The notes: generated by a model from the letters alone, not told the origin. Numbered from the stretch's first letter, positions 18,228 to 27,475 are shown. The stretch: DNA of 64,000 bases from Stieleria neptunia (GCF_007754155.1 NZ_CP037423.1:7932938-7996937), one strand, 5' to 3'. Numbers and translations are program-made.

Positions 18228-19730
18228 ATGTCCACGTCCATAGATTCCCCCGAAAACGCCGAAGAAGCGACCCCACTCCAACTGGAGGTCCAGGTCAGCT
18301 CCCCGCAGGCGTGTGTCCGCGATGTTGTCGTGACTGTTCCCGAGTCCGAAGTCAAACGCTACCTGAAGGACGCGTATGATGAATTGGTGCCGGAGGCTCA
18401 GGTGCCAGGTTTCCGCAGCGGGCGTGCACCGCGCCGTCTGGTGGAAAAACAGTTCAAAGACCGAGTGGTCGAGCAGGTCAAAGGCAAGTTGTTGATGGAC
18501 AGCCTTTCGCAGGTCACCGAAAGCCAAGACTTTTCGGCGATCAGCGAGCCGGACTTCGACTACAACTCGATCCCCGATCCCGGCGAAGGCCCCTTCTCGT
18601 TCCAATTCTCGATCGAAGTGCGTCCCGAGTTTGAGACTCCCAACTGGAAAGGGCTGGAGCTGACCAAGCCGGTCGAAAACATCGACGACGACGCGGTCAG
18701 CGCGGCGTTGCAGCGGGTGCTCAATGACCGGGCTTCCTTTGAAGCGACCGACGAACCGGCTGAACTGGGCGACAAGCTGGTCGTCACGATTCGCTTCAAA
18801 GAAGGCGACGAAGTCATTTCGACGATGGAAGAAGAAAACATCACGTTGGCGCAGGCACTGTCGCTCAGTGACGCCGTCTGCGAATCCTTCGGCGCCGATG
18901 TCGCCGGCAAGAAGGAAGGCGATACCGTGACCACGGCGGTCAAGCTGGGTGAGTCGGACGGCGATGCCGACGACGCCCGCACGATCACGGCCGAAGTCGA
19001 ACTGGTGGAAGTTCAGAAACTCGAAAACGTCGAACTGACCAGCGACGTGCTCGAAGAACTCGGCGACTTTGAATCCGAAGAAGAGCTTCGCGAATTCGTC
19101 AAAGATTCGCTGGTTCGTCAAGCCGAATACCGCACCCAACAAGCCGTTCGCCAAAAGGTGACCAACCTGTTGGCCGAGTCGGTCACGTTTGATTTGCCCG
19201 AAGACCTGGTGCGTCGTCAAACCAATCGCGAGCTGCAACGACGCGTGTTGGAAATGCGTCGCAACGGATTCGACGACACGACGATCCGCGGGATCGTCAA
19301 TGCACTGCAGCAGAACGCCCGTGCGTCGACCGAGACGGCGTTGCGTGAGCACTTTGTGCTCGAGCAGATCGCCGAAGAGCAGTCGATCGACGCCGAGCCG
19401 CAGGAATTCGAAAACGAAATCATGTTGATTTCGCAGCAGTCCGGACAAAGTCTGCGAGCCACCCGGGCGCGGCTGGAAAAGACCGGACAGATGGATGCAC
19501 TGCGCAATCAAATCGTCGAGCGAAAGGTGATCGAATTGGTCGTCGAGAACGCCAAGGTTACCGAAGAAGAGGTTTCGGCTGAGATGGATGATCCGACCAA
19601 GGACTCCTATCCGGTGTCGCACAGCGTCTTCGGAACGAAAGCCGATTCGGAAATTCCGGAAGCGAAGTACGAGGACAACAGCGTCCCCGAGTCGCCGCTG
19701 CCGGGTTCGTCCGATCAAGACAAGGATTGA
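18228..19730 (+). CDS. tig: trigger factor
   Basis: Trigger factor is the ribosome-bound chaperone and prolyl isomerase that receives nascent chains at L23. The start MSTSIDSPENAEEAT at 18228 gives 500 residues; the frame is open to 18018, but the upstream part has no family similarity. The ribosome-docking signature is GFRSGRAPRRLVEKQF (residues 61-76). A PPIase-like middle domain and an all-helical C-terminal substrate-binding domain (about 300-480) follow. The C-terminal tail is acidic and disordered. tig usually precedes clpP-clpX; here it precedes a signalling phosphatase instead. Confidence 0.96.
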   Translation: MSTSIDSPENAEEATPLQLEVQVSSPQACVRDVVVTVPESEVKRYLKDAYDELVPEAQVPGFRSGRAPRRLVEKQFKDRVVEQVKGKLLMDSLSQVTESQDFSAISEPDFDYNSIPDPGEGPFSFQFSIEVRPEFETPNWKGLELTKPVENIDDDAVSAALQRVLNDRASFEATDEPAELGDKLVVTIRFKEGDEVISTMEEENITLAQALSLSDAVCESFGADVAGKKEGDTVTTAVKLGESDGDADDARTITAEVELVEVQKLENVELTSDVLEELGDFESEEELREFVKDSLVRQAEYRTQQAVRQKVTNLLAESVTFDLPEDLVRRQTNRELQRRVLEMRRNGFDDTTIRGIVNALQQNARASTETALREHFVLEQIAEEQSIDAEPQEFENEIMLISQQSGQSLRATRARLEKTGQMDALRNQIVERKVIELVVENAKVTEEEVSAEMDDPTKDSYPVSHSVFGTKADSEIPEAKYEDNSVPESPLPGSSDQDKD

Positions 19731-19782
19731 TTCGGACCTGGTTCTACGAGCACCGGCAACCTTTTGAGGGGCCAACGGATCG

Positions 19783-21621
19783 ATGGCGTTTTTGTCAACT
19801 AGTGTCGGAAGTAGTGCACTCGGTACAGGCGTGGACTCCGCCGCTGGCGCGATCAGCGGCGGGCCGGAACGTTTTGAACTGGCCGAGGAAGAGACTTCGA
19901 TCGGACGCCATCCCGATTGCCATATCGTGGTCGATGCCGGCGCCGTCAGCCGATTCCATGCCAAGGTCGTTCGCCAGAACGGCCAGTACACGGTGTTCGA
20001 TCAAGGCAGCCGCAACGGCACCTTCCTGAACGGCCAGCTGCTCTCCGGCGGCCAGGTGCTGCGGGAGGGCGACCGGATCCGGATCAGCGATATCGAACTG
20101 ATCTTCCACGGCGATAGCTATCCCGAATTCGCGGCCGGCGGGGCTTCGGAATTGACGTTCAGCGGTTCCAGTTTCGGAATCGTGATGGTCGACGACGAAT
20201 CGGATAACTCGCGCGTCGTCACACCGCAGGTGGAGTTCGAAAAATCGGGCGAAGGCCTGAAGATGAGAGCGACGCCCGAGGCGAAGCTTGAGGCATTGCT
20301 GAAGATCAACCGCAACCTCAGCAACACGCTCTCGCTGGACAGCGTGTTGCCGGGAATTCTGGACAGTCTGTTCGCGATCTTTCCTTCGGCCGACCGCGGT
20401 TTCATCGTGATGGAGACCGAAGACGGCGGGCTGCAGACCCGCTGGATCAAAACCCGTCAGGCTCGTGACGAAACCGAAACGGTGCGGATCAGCCGGACCA
20501 TCATTCGCCGCGTGATCTCAAGCGGTGAAGCCCTGCTGTCGTTTGACGCCATGCAGGACAGCCGATTCGACAGCAGCGAATCGATCGCAGACTTTTCGAT
20601 CAAGAGCATGATCTGTGCACCGCTGGGCGACTCCGACGGCAATCGGTTCGGGGCCATTCAAATCGATTCCACCCAAGGGCGTGGCCAGTTCGTCGAAGAG
20701 GACATCGATCTGTTGGCCGGCATTGCGGCCCAGGCGGGCATTCTGATCACCAACGCTCAGATGCACGAACGGGCATTGCAACAACGCGAGGTCGAGCAAG
20801 ACCTGAAGCTGGCAACGGATGTCCAAAAGGCGTTTTTGCCCCAGCGGTCGCCCGACGCGACCGGCTACGCCGTGGAAAGCTATTACCAGGCGGCCAATCA
20901 CATCGGAGGCGATTACTTCGACTACATCCAGTTGTCCGACGGGAAAATCGGAATCGTGGTCGCCGATGTCGTCGGACACGGCGTGGCGGCGGCGATGTAC
21001 ATGGCCAAATTGTCCGCCGAAACGCGGTTCTGCTTGGCCGGTGACCCGGACGTCGCCCGGGCGATCGAAAAATTGAACGATCGCATGAGCGAGCTGGGCG
21101 TCGAGCGATTCGCGACGTTCTTGCTGGTCGTCGTCGATCCGGCCAGCCCCCACGTGACGATCGTCAACGCCGGGCACATGCCTCCGATTTGGCGGCACGC
21201 CCGCAGCGGCGAAATCACCGAACCCGGCGGCGAAGAATCAGGGCTGCCGATCGCAATCTATGCCGGAATCGAATACGAAGCGGTCCGCGTCGAGGTGGAA
21301 CCCGGTGACGTGCTGTTGATGTACACCGATGGCGTCAACGAAGCGATGGACGCCGAGGACAACGAGTTCGGGATCGAATCGATTCGCAAGCTCGCCGCAA
21401 TGGAGAGCGAAGCCGGGGCGATTAAAGACCGCGTCGTCGAGGCGGTGCTGAAACACGTCGGTGACGCCCCGCCGTTTGACGACATGTGCATGGTGGTGAT
21501 CCAGCGGACGCAGCCTCCCGAGCCACCGCCGGAGACCCAGCCAGAGACCCCGTCCGACGCCGAGCCGACCGCTCCGGTCGATACGGTCGATGACGACGAG
21601 ATCGATACGGCGCTGCGATGA
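19783..21621 (+). CDS. FHA-GAF-PPM (SpoIIE/RsbU-type) serine phosphatase
   Basis: The 612-residue cytoplasmic protein has three modules. The first is an N-terminal FHA domain (about 30-110; GRHPD at 41-45, SRFH at 56-59, SRNGT at 76-80), which binds phosphothreonine peptides. The second is a GAF domain (about 165-325). The third is a PP2C/SpoIIE phosphatase domain with metal-binding acidic motifs IGGDYFDY (about 374), VADVVGHG (about 394) and YTDGVNEA (about 514). Such enzymes dephosphorylate anti-sigma-factor antagonists or other phosphoproteins in partner-switching pathways; no anti-sigma or STAS gene is in the window. The tail is proline/glutamate-rich. Its stop overlaps the acylphosphatase start. 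Confidence 0.92.
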   Translation: MAFLSTSVGSSALGTGVDSAAGAISGGPERFELAEEETSIGRHPDCHIVVDAGAVSRFHAKVVRQNGQYTVFDQGSRNGTFLNGQLLSGGQVLREGDRIRISDIELIFHGDSYPEFAAGGASELTFSGSSFGIVMVDDESDNSRVVTPQVEFEKSGEGLKMRATPEAKLEALLKINRNLSNTLSLDSVLPGILDSLFAIFPSADRGFIVMETEDGGLQTRWIKTRQARDETETVRISRTIIRRVISSGEALLSFDAMQDSRFDSSESIADFSIKSMICAPLGDSDGNRFGAIQIDSTQGRGQFVEEDIDLLAGIAAQAGILITNAQMHERALQQREVEQDLKLATDVQKAFLPQRSPDATGYAVESYYQAANHIGGDYFDYIQLSDGKIGIVVADVVGHGVAAAMYMAKLSAETRFCLAGDPDVARAIEKLNDRMSELGVERFATFLLVVVDPASPHVTIVNAGHMPPIWRHARSGEITEPGGEESGLPIAIYAGIEYEAVRVEVEPGDVLLMYTDGVNEAMDAEDNEFGIESIRKLAAMESEAGAIKDRVVEAVLKHVGDAPPFDDMCMVVIQRTQPPEPPPETQPETPSDAEPTAPVDTVDDDEIDTALR

Positions 21622-21887
21622 ACGTTCGTTTGATCGCACGCTACCGTGGCCGCGTTCAAGGCGTCGGGTTTCGAGCGACGGTGCTGTTTCACGCCAGCGG
21701 CCTGGATATCCATGGCTTCGTTCGCAATCAGCCCGACGGAAGCGTCTTGGTCGACGCCGATGGGCCCAAGAGCCAGTTAAAGGAACTGATCCGCCGGATC
21801 GAGTCGCGGCCGGCCGGTTCGATCGACGATTGCGAAGTGACGTGGGTAGATTCGCTGCAACGCAATCGTGGTTTTTCCATCGGCTAA
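21618..21887 (+). CDS. acyP: acylphosphatase
   Basis: This 89-residue enzyme hydrolyses acyl phosphates such as carbamoyl or acetyl phosphate. The phosphate-binding loop GRVQGVGFR (11-19) holds the catalytic Arg19, and FVRN (34-37) holds the catalytic Asn37, followed by DGSV. The ATG overlaps the TGA of the upstream phosphatase (ATGA, 21618-21621), so translation is probably coupled. Confidence 0.95.
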   Translation: MNVRLIARYRGRVQGVGFRATVLFHASGLDIHGFVRNQPDGSVLVDADGPKSQLKELIRRIESRPAGSIDDCEVTWVDSLQRNRGFSIG

Positions 21888-21910
21888 GCAACGGGCGGAA
21901 AATAAGTCGG

Positions 21911-21958
21911 ATAGGCTTCCAGCCTGTCGACGCTGGAATGACAGGCTGGAAGCCTACC
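21911..21958. repeat. palindromic repeat (taggcttccagcctgtc family)
   Basis: Perfect 17-base arms at 21912-21928 and 21940-21956 flank an 11-base loop. The same hairpin recurs at 42587-42633, 61668-61724 and, with one degenerate arm, 63764-63823; a half copy is at 37928-37947. All lie between genes. Confidence 0.9.
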
Positions 21959-21976
21959 CCAGGAGAGTATCAAATC

Positions 21977-22885
21977 ATGGAACAGTCTTTTCTCGCTTAT
22001 TTGAAAGGCCGCACGCGGTCGTTGCCGCAGGTCACCGTCGGGATCGGTGACGACGCCGCCGTGATCCAATCCCCCGCCTCGCCGTCCATCGTCTGCACGG
22101 ACCAGATCATCGACGGCGTCGATTTTGCGATCGACGAACACGACCTGGCTGACGTCGGCTTTAAGGCGATGGCGATCAATTTGAGTGACATCGCCGCGAT
22201 GGGAGCGATCCCGACCAGCGCCCTGGTCACCCTCACCCTGCCCAAACAAAACGCCACGAAGATCGCCGGAGAGGTTTACGAAGGGATCCTCGAAGCGGCC
22301 AAGCAGTTCGACGTCGCCATCGCCGGCGGAGATCTGTCGACCTATGACGGCCCCCTGGCGATCAGCATCACCTTGCTCGGCCACGTGAGCGACGGCGATC
22401 CCTGGTTGCGGAGCGGTGCCGTCGAAGGCGATGTCGTGTTGGCCAGCGGCGGCTTTGGCGGCAGCATCGGAGGACGGCACCTGCGGCCGACCCCGCGCAT
22501 CGAACTCGCCTCGGCGATTCGAAAACAGGCCACCGTCCACGCGGCGATCGATGTCAGCGACGGCCTGTCCCTGGACCTGGACCGGATGTGCGCCAGCAGC
22601 GGATACGGCGTCGAACTGGATGTCGACGCGATCCCGATCCACCCCGATGCGATCAAGCTGTCCGCCAAGACGGGCCGCGAGCCGTTCCAACACGCCTGGA
22701 GCGACGGCGAGGATTTCGAACTGTTGCTGACCGTCGCACCGGCCGACGCCGAACAACTGCTGGCGGCCGACCTGCCGGCCCCGCTGACCGCGATCGGAAA
22801 AATCGTCGGACGCACCGGGCTGTGGAGAATCCATGAAGGCAAGTACTTGAGACTTTCGCCGCAAGGCTACATTCACGGGGAGTGA
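21977..22885 (+). CDS. thiL: thiamine-monophosphate kinase
   Basis: ThiL phosphorylates thiamine phosphate to thiamine diphosphate with ATP. The 302-residue product has VGIGDDAAV (21-29), the metal-binding TDQIIDGVDF block, MAINLSDIAAMGAIP, the DVSDGLSLDL motif and SDGEDFELLLTV near the C-terminus, all characteristic of the PurM-like ThiL fold. The start is ATG at 21977 with AGGAG 11 bases upstream; a longer frame runs back to 21590, but that part is antisense-free noise overlapping acyP and the hairpin repeat. Confidence 0.95.
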   Translation: MEQSFLAYLKGRTRSLPQVTVGIGDDAAVIQSPASPSIVCTDQIIDGVDFAIDEHDLADVGFKAMAINLSDIAAMGAIPTSALVTLTLPKQNATKIAGEVYEGILEAAKQFDVAIAGGDLSTYDGPLAISITLLGHVSDGDPWLRSGAVEGDVVLASGGFGGSIGGRHLRPTPRIELASAIRKQATVHAAIDVSDGLSLDLDRMCASSGYGVELDVDAIPIHPDAIKLSAKTGREPFQHAWSDGEDFELLLTVAPADAEQLLAADLPAPLTAIGKIVGRTGLWRIHEGKYLRLSPQGYIHGE

Positions 22886-22994
22886 GATGGCGGCACCGGT
22901 CAGGCGGCGGTGCGGTGCCAGGGGAAGAACTGGTCAAAAGATTGAGTGGTCAAACGATTGGGGCCGGCTGAGGGACACCGTTCCCGGAGTCTGA

Positions 22995-23441
22995 TCATTG
23001 TTTGCCCCACCCCTGTTTTGACCCATCTTTCCGCATCCGTCGCGCGTACCCCGCTCCGACGCTTCGCCAGGAAAGTCGATAGCGGTCTTCCAGGCACCAC
23101 TGGACGAAGGTGTTGCTGTTGGGGCCGGGGACGTAGCGATAGGTCCTGCACCACGGATAGGAATCGGGCGCCGCGTCGGTCCGAATCGCAATCCGAGCGG
23201 CTTCGTGATCGCACCACCGATGCAGAAAGTACGCGGGGTGGTTGCGAATGCCGGCGGTCGGTGCCATCAGATTTCGATGCAGATGCCCCCAGCTTTCTCC
23301 GCCGAAATCCGCGTCTTGCCAGACTTCCCAGCGGTCGCATTGGTCGCCGCGACGGATCAGCAGCCAGCAATGCTCGGCAAATCGGAAGGGGCCCGGCAGA
23401 CGGGCCGCCCAGAGTTCCACGGTGACGGCTTCGGCTGTCAT
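22995..23441 (-). CDS. DUF3750-family protein
   Basis: A 148-residue protein with VELWAARLPGPFRFAEHCWL at 8-27, GHLHRNLMAP at about 53 and YPWCRTYRYVPGPNSNTFVQW at about 95, the conserved blocks of DUF3750. The family has no known activity; the spacing of conserved His, Asn and Cys residues is suggestive of a catalytic or papain/NlpC-like arrangement, but that is inference. No signal peptide. The gene ends 109 bp from thiL in convergent orientation. Confidence 0.8.
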   Translation of the reverse strand: MTAEAVTVELWAARLPGPFRFAEHCWLLIRRGDQCDRWEVWQDADFGGESWGHLHRNLMAPTAGIRNHPAYFLHRWCDHEAARIAIRTDAAPDSYPWCRTYRYVPGPNSNTFVQWCLEDRYRLSWRSVGAGYARRMRKDGSKQGWGKQ

Positions 23442-23506
23442 GCGAGTGCTTTGTCAGCTTTGACTTTCGGGCTGTAACTTGCGTAGCGATGAAGTGACCA
23501 GTGAGC

Positions 23507-23577
23507 CCACGGATGGCAGCGCGGACCCACGGATTTTTGGCACTCTGTCATCCGTGGGTTCGCGCTGCCATCAGTGG
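23507..23577. repeat. long inverted repeat between holB and the DUF3750 gene
   Basis: Arms 23512-23534 and 23550-23572 match at 22 of 23 positions (gatggcagcgcg...), with further pairing outside. On the plus side it is followed by a T-rich stretch (attattttt). It may be a terminator or a single copy of another dispersed repeat. Confidence 0.6.
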
Positions 23578-23619
23578 GTATTATTTTTCCTTGCTTAGCC
23601 CGGCAACAATGATGGAGCT

Positions 23620-24645
23620 TTAGGAGCCGATTTCACCCCGGTCACCCGTTTGCCCGGCGGCGATGTCGGCGGCGAAGCAATCGACCAGGGTGGAGACATT
23701 GGCCATCCGTTCGAGTTCGCGGAGTGCTCGTACGCTGCGATCCAGCCGCGCCAGGGTGATCGGTCGCGGGGCCGAGGCGAAGGCTTCTTCTCGCATCGTC
23801 TTGCGATAGTGTCCGATGGCCATCGAAAAAACGTCGCGCAACACGGCGCGTTTTTTCGGGGCTTCTTTCCCGGCTTCGTCCACTCGTGTCGTGACGATCC
23901 GTCGGATCGCGATCGGATCGGGGAAGGGGTTCGCCAGGGCGCCGATCAGGGCATCGCGAAAGCGTCTTGAGTCGTCGCTGAGCAGACGCAGTGCCGCCGG
24001 AACGTCTCCGCCGGCGATCTCGACCGCGTGAGAGATTTCGGCCGGGTCGGCGGGGATTTGCTGGACGTCGCGGATCAACCGTGTCGCTTCTTCGGCGTTT
24101 AAGGGCGCAAACCGAATCACTTGGCAGCGGGAACGGATGGTGGGCAATTGCTTCTGTTCGCTGGTGCCGACCAGCAGGATGACGGCATCCGAGGGCGGTT
24201 CTTCGAGCGTCTTGAGCAGGCAATTGGCGCCTTCTTCGTTCAGAAAATCGGCGTCTTCCAGGATCGCGACTTTGCGGCGTCCACAATACGGACTCAGCCG
24301 GACATCGCGGCAGAATCCTTCTTGCATCCGTACTTCCGGGCGACCGATCAACAGGTCGACGGGGATCACCGTTTTGTCTTTCGGTTTGCGAATGCGAATC
24401 AGATCGGGATGGGTTTCGGCGTCGACTTGGACGCACGCTTCACAGGTTCCGCAGGGGTGCATCGCCTCGGGCGGATTGCGGCTGCACAACAGCGTCCGGG
24501 CCAGCAACGTGGCGACGCTGCGTTTGCCGACACCGGGCGGGCCGACCAGCAGGAAACTGCCGCCGAAGCGTTGTTGCCGGATCGAGTTACCGAACCACTG
24601 TTCCAGGTGGCGGTTTCCGATCAGATCGGTCCAGTTGGCGATCAT
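23620..24645 (-). CDS. holB: DNA polymerase III subunit delta'
   Basis: Delta' is the rigid stator of the clamp loader. The 341-residue product begins MIANWTDLIGNRHLEQWF and has Walker A GPPGVGKRS (35-43). Four cysteines (C54, C65, C68, C71) form the zinc site, and ILEDADFLNEEGANCLLKTLEEPP carries Walker B and the conserved LLKTLEEPP. SRC in TIRSRCQ replaces the sensor context as in other clamp-loader subunits. Start ATG 24645-24643 overlaps the rpiB stop (ATGA); the frame is open 19 codons further, but that would overlap rpiB. Confidence 0.93.
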   Translation of the reverse strand: MIANWTDLIGNRHLEQWFGNSIRQQRFGGSFLLVGPPGVGKRSVATLLARTLLCSRNPPEAMHPCGTCEACVQVDAETHPDLIRIRKPKDKTVIPVDLLIGRPEVRMQEGFCRDVRLSPYCGRRKVAILEDADFLNEEGANCLLKTLEEPPSDAVILLVGTSEQKQLPTIRSRCQVIRFAPLNAEEATRLIRDVQQIPADPAEISHAVEIAGGDVPAALRLLSDDSRRFRDALIGALANPFPDPIAIRRIVTTRVDEAGKEAPKKRAVLRDVFSMAIGHYRKTMREEAFASAPRPITLARLDRSVRALRELERMANVSTLVDCFAADIAAGQTGDRGEIGS

Positions 24646-25157
24646 GAGGCCTGGGAATCCGCCGCGGTCGTGTGACCGGCCGCACGGTTGTTGCTGTGGC
24701 AATTGGGGCCGTTTACGTTTTCCTTTTCGATCTTCTCGATCTTGGCGATCCGTTCGGCGTGGCGGCCGCCGTCAAATTCGGTTTGCAGCCAGCGAAGGAC
24801 CAGGTCGTCGATGGAACGTTCGCCGATCAGATCGCCGGGCAGACAGAGCACGTTGACATCGTTGTGCCGCCGGCTCATTTCGACCATCACTTCGTCGTAA
24901 CAGGGCGCCGCGCGGACGCCGGCGAATTTGTTGGCGGTGATGGCCATGCCGATGCCGGTGCCGCAGATCAGGATGCCTCGATCCGCCTGGCCGTCGCTGA
25001 CGCGCCGGGCGACCACTTCGGCAAAGTCCGGGTAATCGACCGAGGAGTCGTTGAAGGTGCCTTCGTCGAGGATCTCGTACGAGTTGGCGGTCAGGGATTG
25101 GATCAGGCGTGCTTTGATCTGCACGCCGCGATGATCGCTGCCGAGTGAAATACGCAT
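24642..25157 (-). CDS. rpiB: ribose-5-phosphate isomerase B
   Basis: RpiB interconverts ribose-5-phosphate and ribulose-5-phosphate. The 171-residue protein shows MRISLGSDHRG (Asp8/His9 region), DYPDFAEVVA, the catalytic-cysteine motif ILICGTGIGMAITANK, GVRAAPCYD and SRRHNDVNVLCLPG. A 25-residue low-complexity tail (ending AGHTTAADSQAS) extends beyond the fold. The start ATG overlaps by one base the TAA of the upstream fusion gene (TAATG) and its stop overlaps holB, so three genes are coupled. Confidence 0.95.
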   Translation of the reverse strand: MRISLGSDHRGVQIKARLIQSLTANSYEILDEGTFNDSSVDYPDFAEVVARRVSDGQADRGILICGTGIGMAITANKFAGVRAAPCYDEVMVEMSRRHNDVNVLCLPGDLIGERSIDDLVLRWLQTEFDGGRHAERIAKIEKIEKENVNGPNCHSNNRAAGHTTAADSQAS

Positions 25158-26299
25158 TACGCAGACTCCTGATCTCCGTCGGAGACCTCGGGAAAAAAGT
25201 CGTCGTCCAGACGCTCGAACCATTTTTCCAGCTCGCCTTCCATCTGGTCGGCACACTGTCGGTACGCATCGACGGGCATCCCGATCGGATCGGAAATGTC
25301 GCCGCCGTCGTGACGCAAGGTGAACACCCGATCGTGCATGTCGGGCCACGCGGCCAAGATGGCCGCACGGTGCGAACGGGTCATCGTCAAGACGAGATCG
25401 GCGACGTTCATGATGTCATCACCAAGCGGTTGGCTGGCGTGTCCGGTTAAGTCCAGTTTACGCTCTCCCATCACCTCGATCGATTGTGGGCTCGCGCTGC
25501 CACCGGCCGAGGCGGCGACGCCGGCCGAAAGCACCCGGACGGCATCTTCCCGACCCATCTTTTTTCGCAGTAGTTCACGCATCAGGGTTTCCGCCATCGG
25601 GCTGCGACAGGTGTTGCCGGTGCATACCATTACAATAACGGGTTTGACGAATTGATTCATGGCGGCTCGCTCGATCACTCCTTCTCGCAACAGTTCCCAA
25701 CGTTTTCCGATCACCCGGACCACCGTGGATGCCCCACCATAACGCGTGGGGCCGTCGTCGAGCAGCAGTGGTAGCGTGCCGGAGAGCTGCTCGAGGACGC
25801 CGGCGGCGGTCGTTTGCGTCGGTTTCCCGGTTAAATTGGCACTCGTCAGCACCAACGGGGCGGCCATAAATCGGTGAATCGACTGCAAAATTCGGTGGTC
25901 GACGACGCGAAACCCGACCCCCCCGCTGGGTCCGGCGATCCGCCGGCGGACCGAGGCGGGCAACTGGTGCACCGCGGAGTGGTCGTTTTCACAGGGGGTG
26001 ACCAGGGTCAACGGACCGGGCCAACAGCGGTGGCTCAGCCGACGTGCGACCGGGGACGCTTCACAGAAAAAATCTTCGGCCGCCTGACGACTCCGCACCG
26101 AAATCGCCATCGGTGCCTCGCCCCGCCCCTTGATCGCGATCAATTTCTCCACCGCTTGGGCATCCAACGCATGTGCGGCCACCCCATACACCGTGTCGGT
26201 CGGAAACGCCACCACCTGCCCTTCGGTCAACGCTTGGACGGTGCGGTGGATGATGTCGCTGGGGTCGTCGGTTTCGCGAAGATCAAGAACTTTGGTCAT
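25157..26299 (-). CDS. fusion of TsaC/Sua5 (YrdC) and low-molecular-weight protein phosphatase
   Basis: Residues 1 to about 210 are a YrdC domain (VVAFPTDTVYGVAAHALD, IKGRGEAPMAI, PLVLTSANLTGKPT); this family makes threonylcarbamoyl-AMP for the t6A modification of ANN-decoding tRNAs. Residues about 220-375 are an LMW-PTP/arsenate-reductase fold with the CX5R loop C226-TGNTC-R232 and the general-acid Asp337 in ISDPIG. In Bacillus ywlC, ywlE and ywlF/rpiB are separate neighbours; here the first two are one polypeptide followed by rpiB. No stop or frameshift separates the domains. The phosphatase may act on arginine- or tyrosine-phosphorylated protein, which is inference. Confidence 0.93.
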   Translation of the reverse strand: MTKVLDLRETDDPSDIIHRTVQALTEGQVVAFPTDTVYGVAAHALDAQAVEKLIAIKGRGEAPMAISVRSRQAAEDFFCEASPVARRLSHRCWPGPLTLVTPCENDHSAVHQLPASVRRRIAGPSGGVGFRVVDHRILQSIHRFMAAPLVLTSANLTGKPTQTTAAGVLEQLSGTLPLLLDDGPTRYGGASTVVRVIGKRWELLREGVIERAAMNQFVKPVIVMVCTGNTCRSPMAETLMRELLRKKMGREDAVRVLSAGVAASAGGSASPQSIEVMGERKLDLTGHASQPLGDDIMNVADLVLTMTRSHRAAILAAWPDMHDRVFTLRHDGGDISDPIGMPVDAYRQCADQMEGELEKWFERLDDDFFPEVSDGDQESA

Positions 26300-26464
26300 G
26301 AATGCCGACGAATGAGTCTGTCAAAGACGAGCAGGGCCCGCGCCCCGGATCGAGTGCCGACATTGTAAGAGCCGCAAAATTAAGTCCACAACCGGACGAA
26401 CGGGAAAAGCCCTGTAGAATGAGAGCGTCCCCCGCAAAAAACGATCACACGTCAATCGGATCCG

Positions 26465-27475
26465 ATGAGACACCTGCGACAACCGGCCCTGCGACAATCA
26501 ACCCCGATGCCGCGTCGCGCGATGCTGAAGCGGGCAGGGCTCGGCACCGCAGCGTTGCTCACCGCCGCCGCGACGGGCTGTGTGCCGGCCAGCGGACACG
26601 GCCAGACGGAATTGGTCTGGGGCAGACGGGGACAGAGCTCGGGCCGTTTCCTCAAGCCTCGCGCCATCACCATCGATCGCAACGATCAGCTTTACATCGT
26701 CGATACCACCGGTCGCATCCAAGTCTTTGATCGCGACGGGAATTGGTTGCGCCAATGGCGAACGCCGGAGACGAAAAACGGGCGGCCGACGGGGCTGGCG
26801 ATCCAACACGGGCGACGCCCCGAAGACGATTTGTTACTCGTCGCCGATACCCACTATTATCGCATGCTGGTCTACCGCCTCGATGGCCAACGGATCGAGT
26901 CCAAAGAAATCGGCGGCCAGCCGGGGCGAGACCCGGGCCAATTCGCCTTCGTCACCGATGCCGTTTCGGACGACGACGGCTGTTATTACATCGGCGAATA
27001 CGGCGATTCCGACCGCATCCAGAAATTTGATCCCGATGGCAACTTCATGACCCAGTGGGGCGGGACGGGACGCGAGCAGAAAAAATTTGTTCGTCCGCAA
27101 AGCCTGGTGATCGCCGGCGACGTGTTGTGGATCGCCGATGCGTGTAACCATCGGATTCAACGCTACGACATCAGCGGCCCGGCGCCACGCTGGATCGACG
27201 CCTGGGGCCAACAAGGCCAGCAACCCGGCCAGTTCCATTATCCCTATGACTTGGCGCTGCTGGCCGACGGCGGCGTGCTGGTGTGCGAATACGGCAACCA
27301 GCGGATTCAACGCCTGGCCGCCGACGGCACGCCGCTGTCGATCTGGGGCGCGCCGGGGTTCGAAATCGGCCAGCTCTACCAGCCCTGGGGGCTGGTCGTC
27401 GATTCGAAAAACAGGATGCACGTGCTGGACAGCAACAACCACCGCATCCAACGCACCCGTTTGCCGGTCTCGTGA
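26465..27475 (+). CDS. NHL-repeat propeller, probable Tat lipoprotein
   Basis: The 336-residue protein begins with a twin-arginine segment (MPRRAMLKRAG, from residue 15) and a hydrophobic stretch ending in ATGC, a plausible lipobox. It then has six NHL-like blades with the pattern GQF..P..ittD..g..yv.D..n.RIQ (for example ITIDRNDQLYIVDTTGRIQVF and GVLVCEYGNQRIQRLA). NHL propellers are binding scaffolds; I infer an outward-facing lipoprotein with no assignable enzyme activity. The last codons (encoding QRTRLPVS) are partly duplicated 1.9 kb downstream at 29355-29373, beyond an insertion element. Confidence 0.85.
   Translation: MRHLRQPALRQSTPMPRRAMLKRAGLGTAALLTAAATGCVPASGHGQTELVWGRRGQSSGRFLKPRAITIDRNDQLYIVDTTGRIQVFDRDGNWLRQWRTPETKNGRPTGLAIQHGRRPEDDLLLVADTHYYRMLVYRLDGQRIESKEIGGQPGRDPGQFAFVTDAVSDDDGCYYIGEYGDSDRIQKFDPDGNFMTQWGGTGREQKKFVRPQSLVIAGDVLWIADACNHRIQRYDISGPAPRWIDAWGQQGQQPGQFHYPYDLALLADGGVLVCEYGNQRIQRLAADGTPLSIWGAPGFEIGQLYQPWGLVVDSKNRMHVLDSNNHRIQRTRLPVS

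Noticed and set aside
18186..19991. 601-codon minus-strand frame opposite trigger factor
   Set aside because: Antisense to a clear tig gene, with low-complexity Phe/Leu/Arg content typical of reverse-strand artefacts.
26302..26730. 142-codon ORF at the start of the NHL gene
   Set aside because: It overlaps the NHL gene in another frame and has no recognisable pattern.
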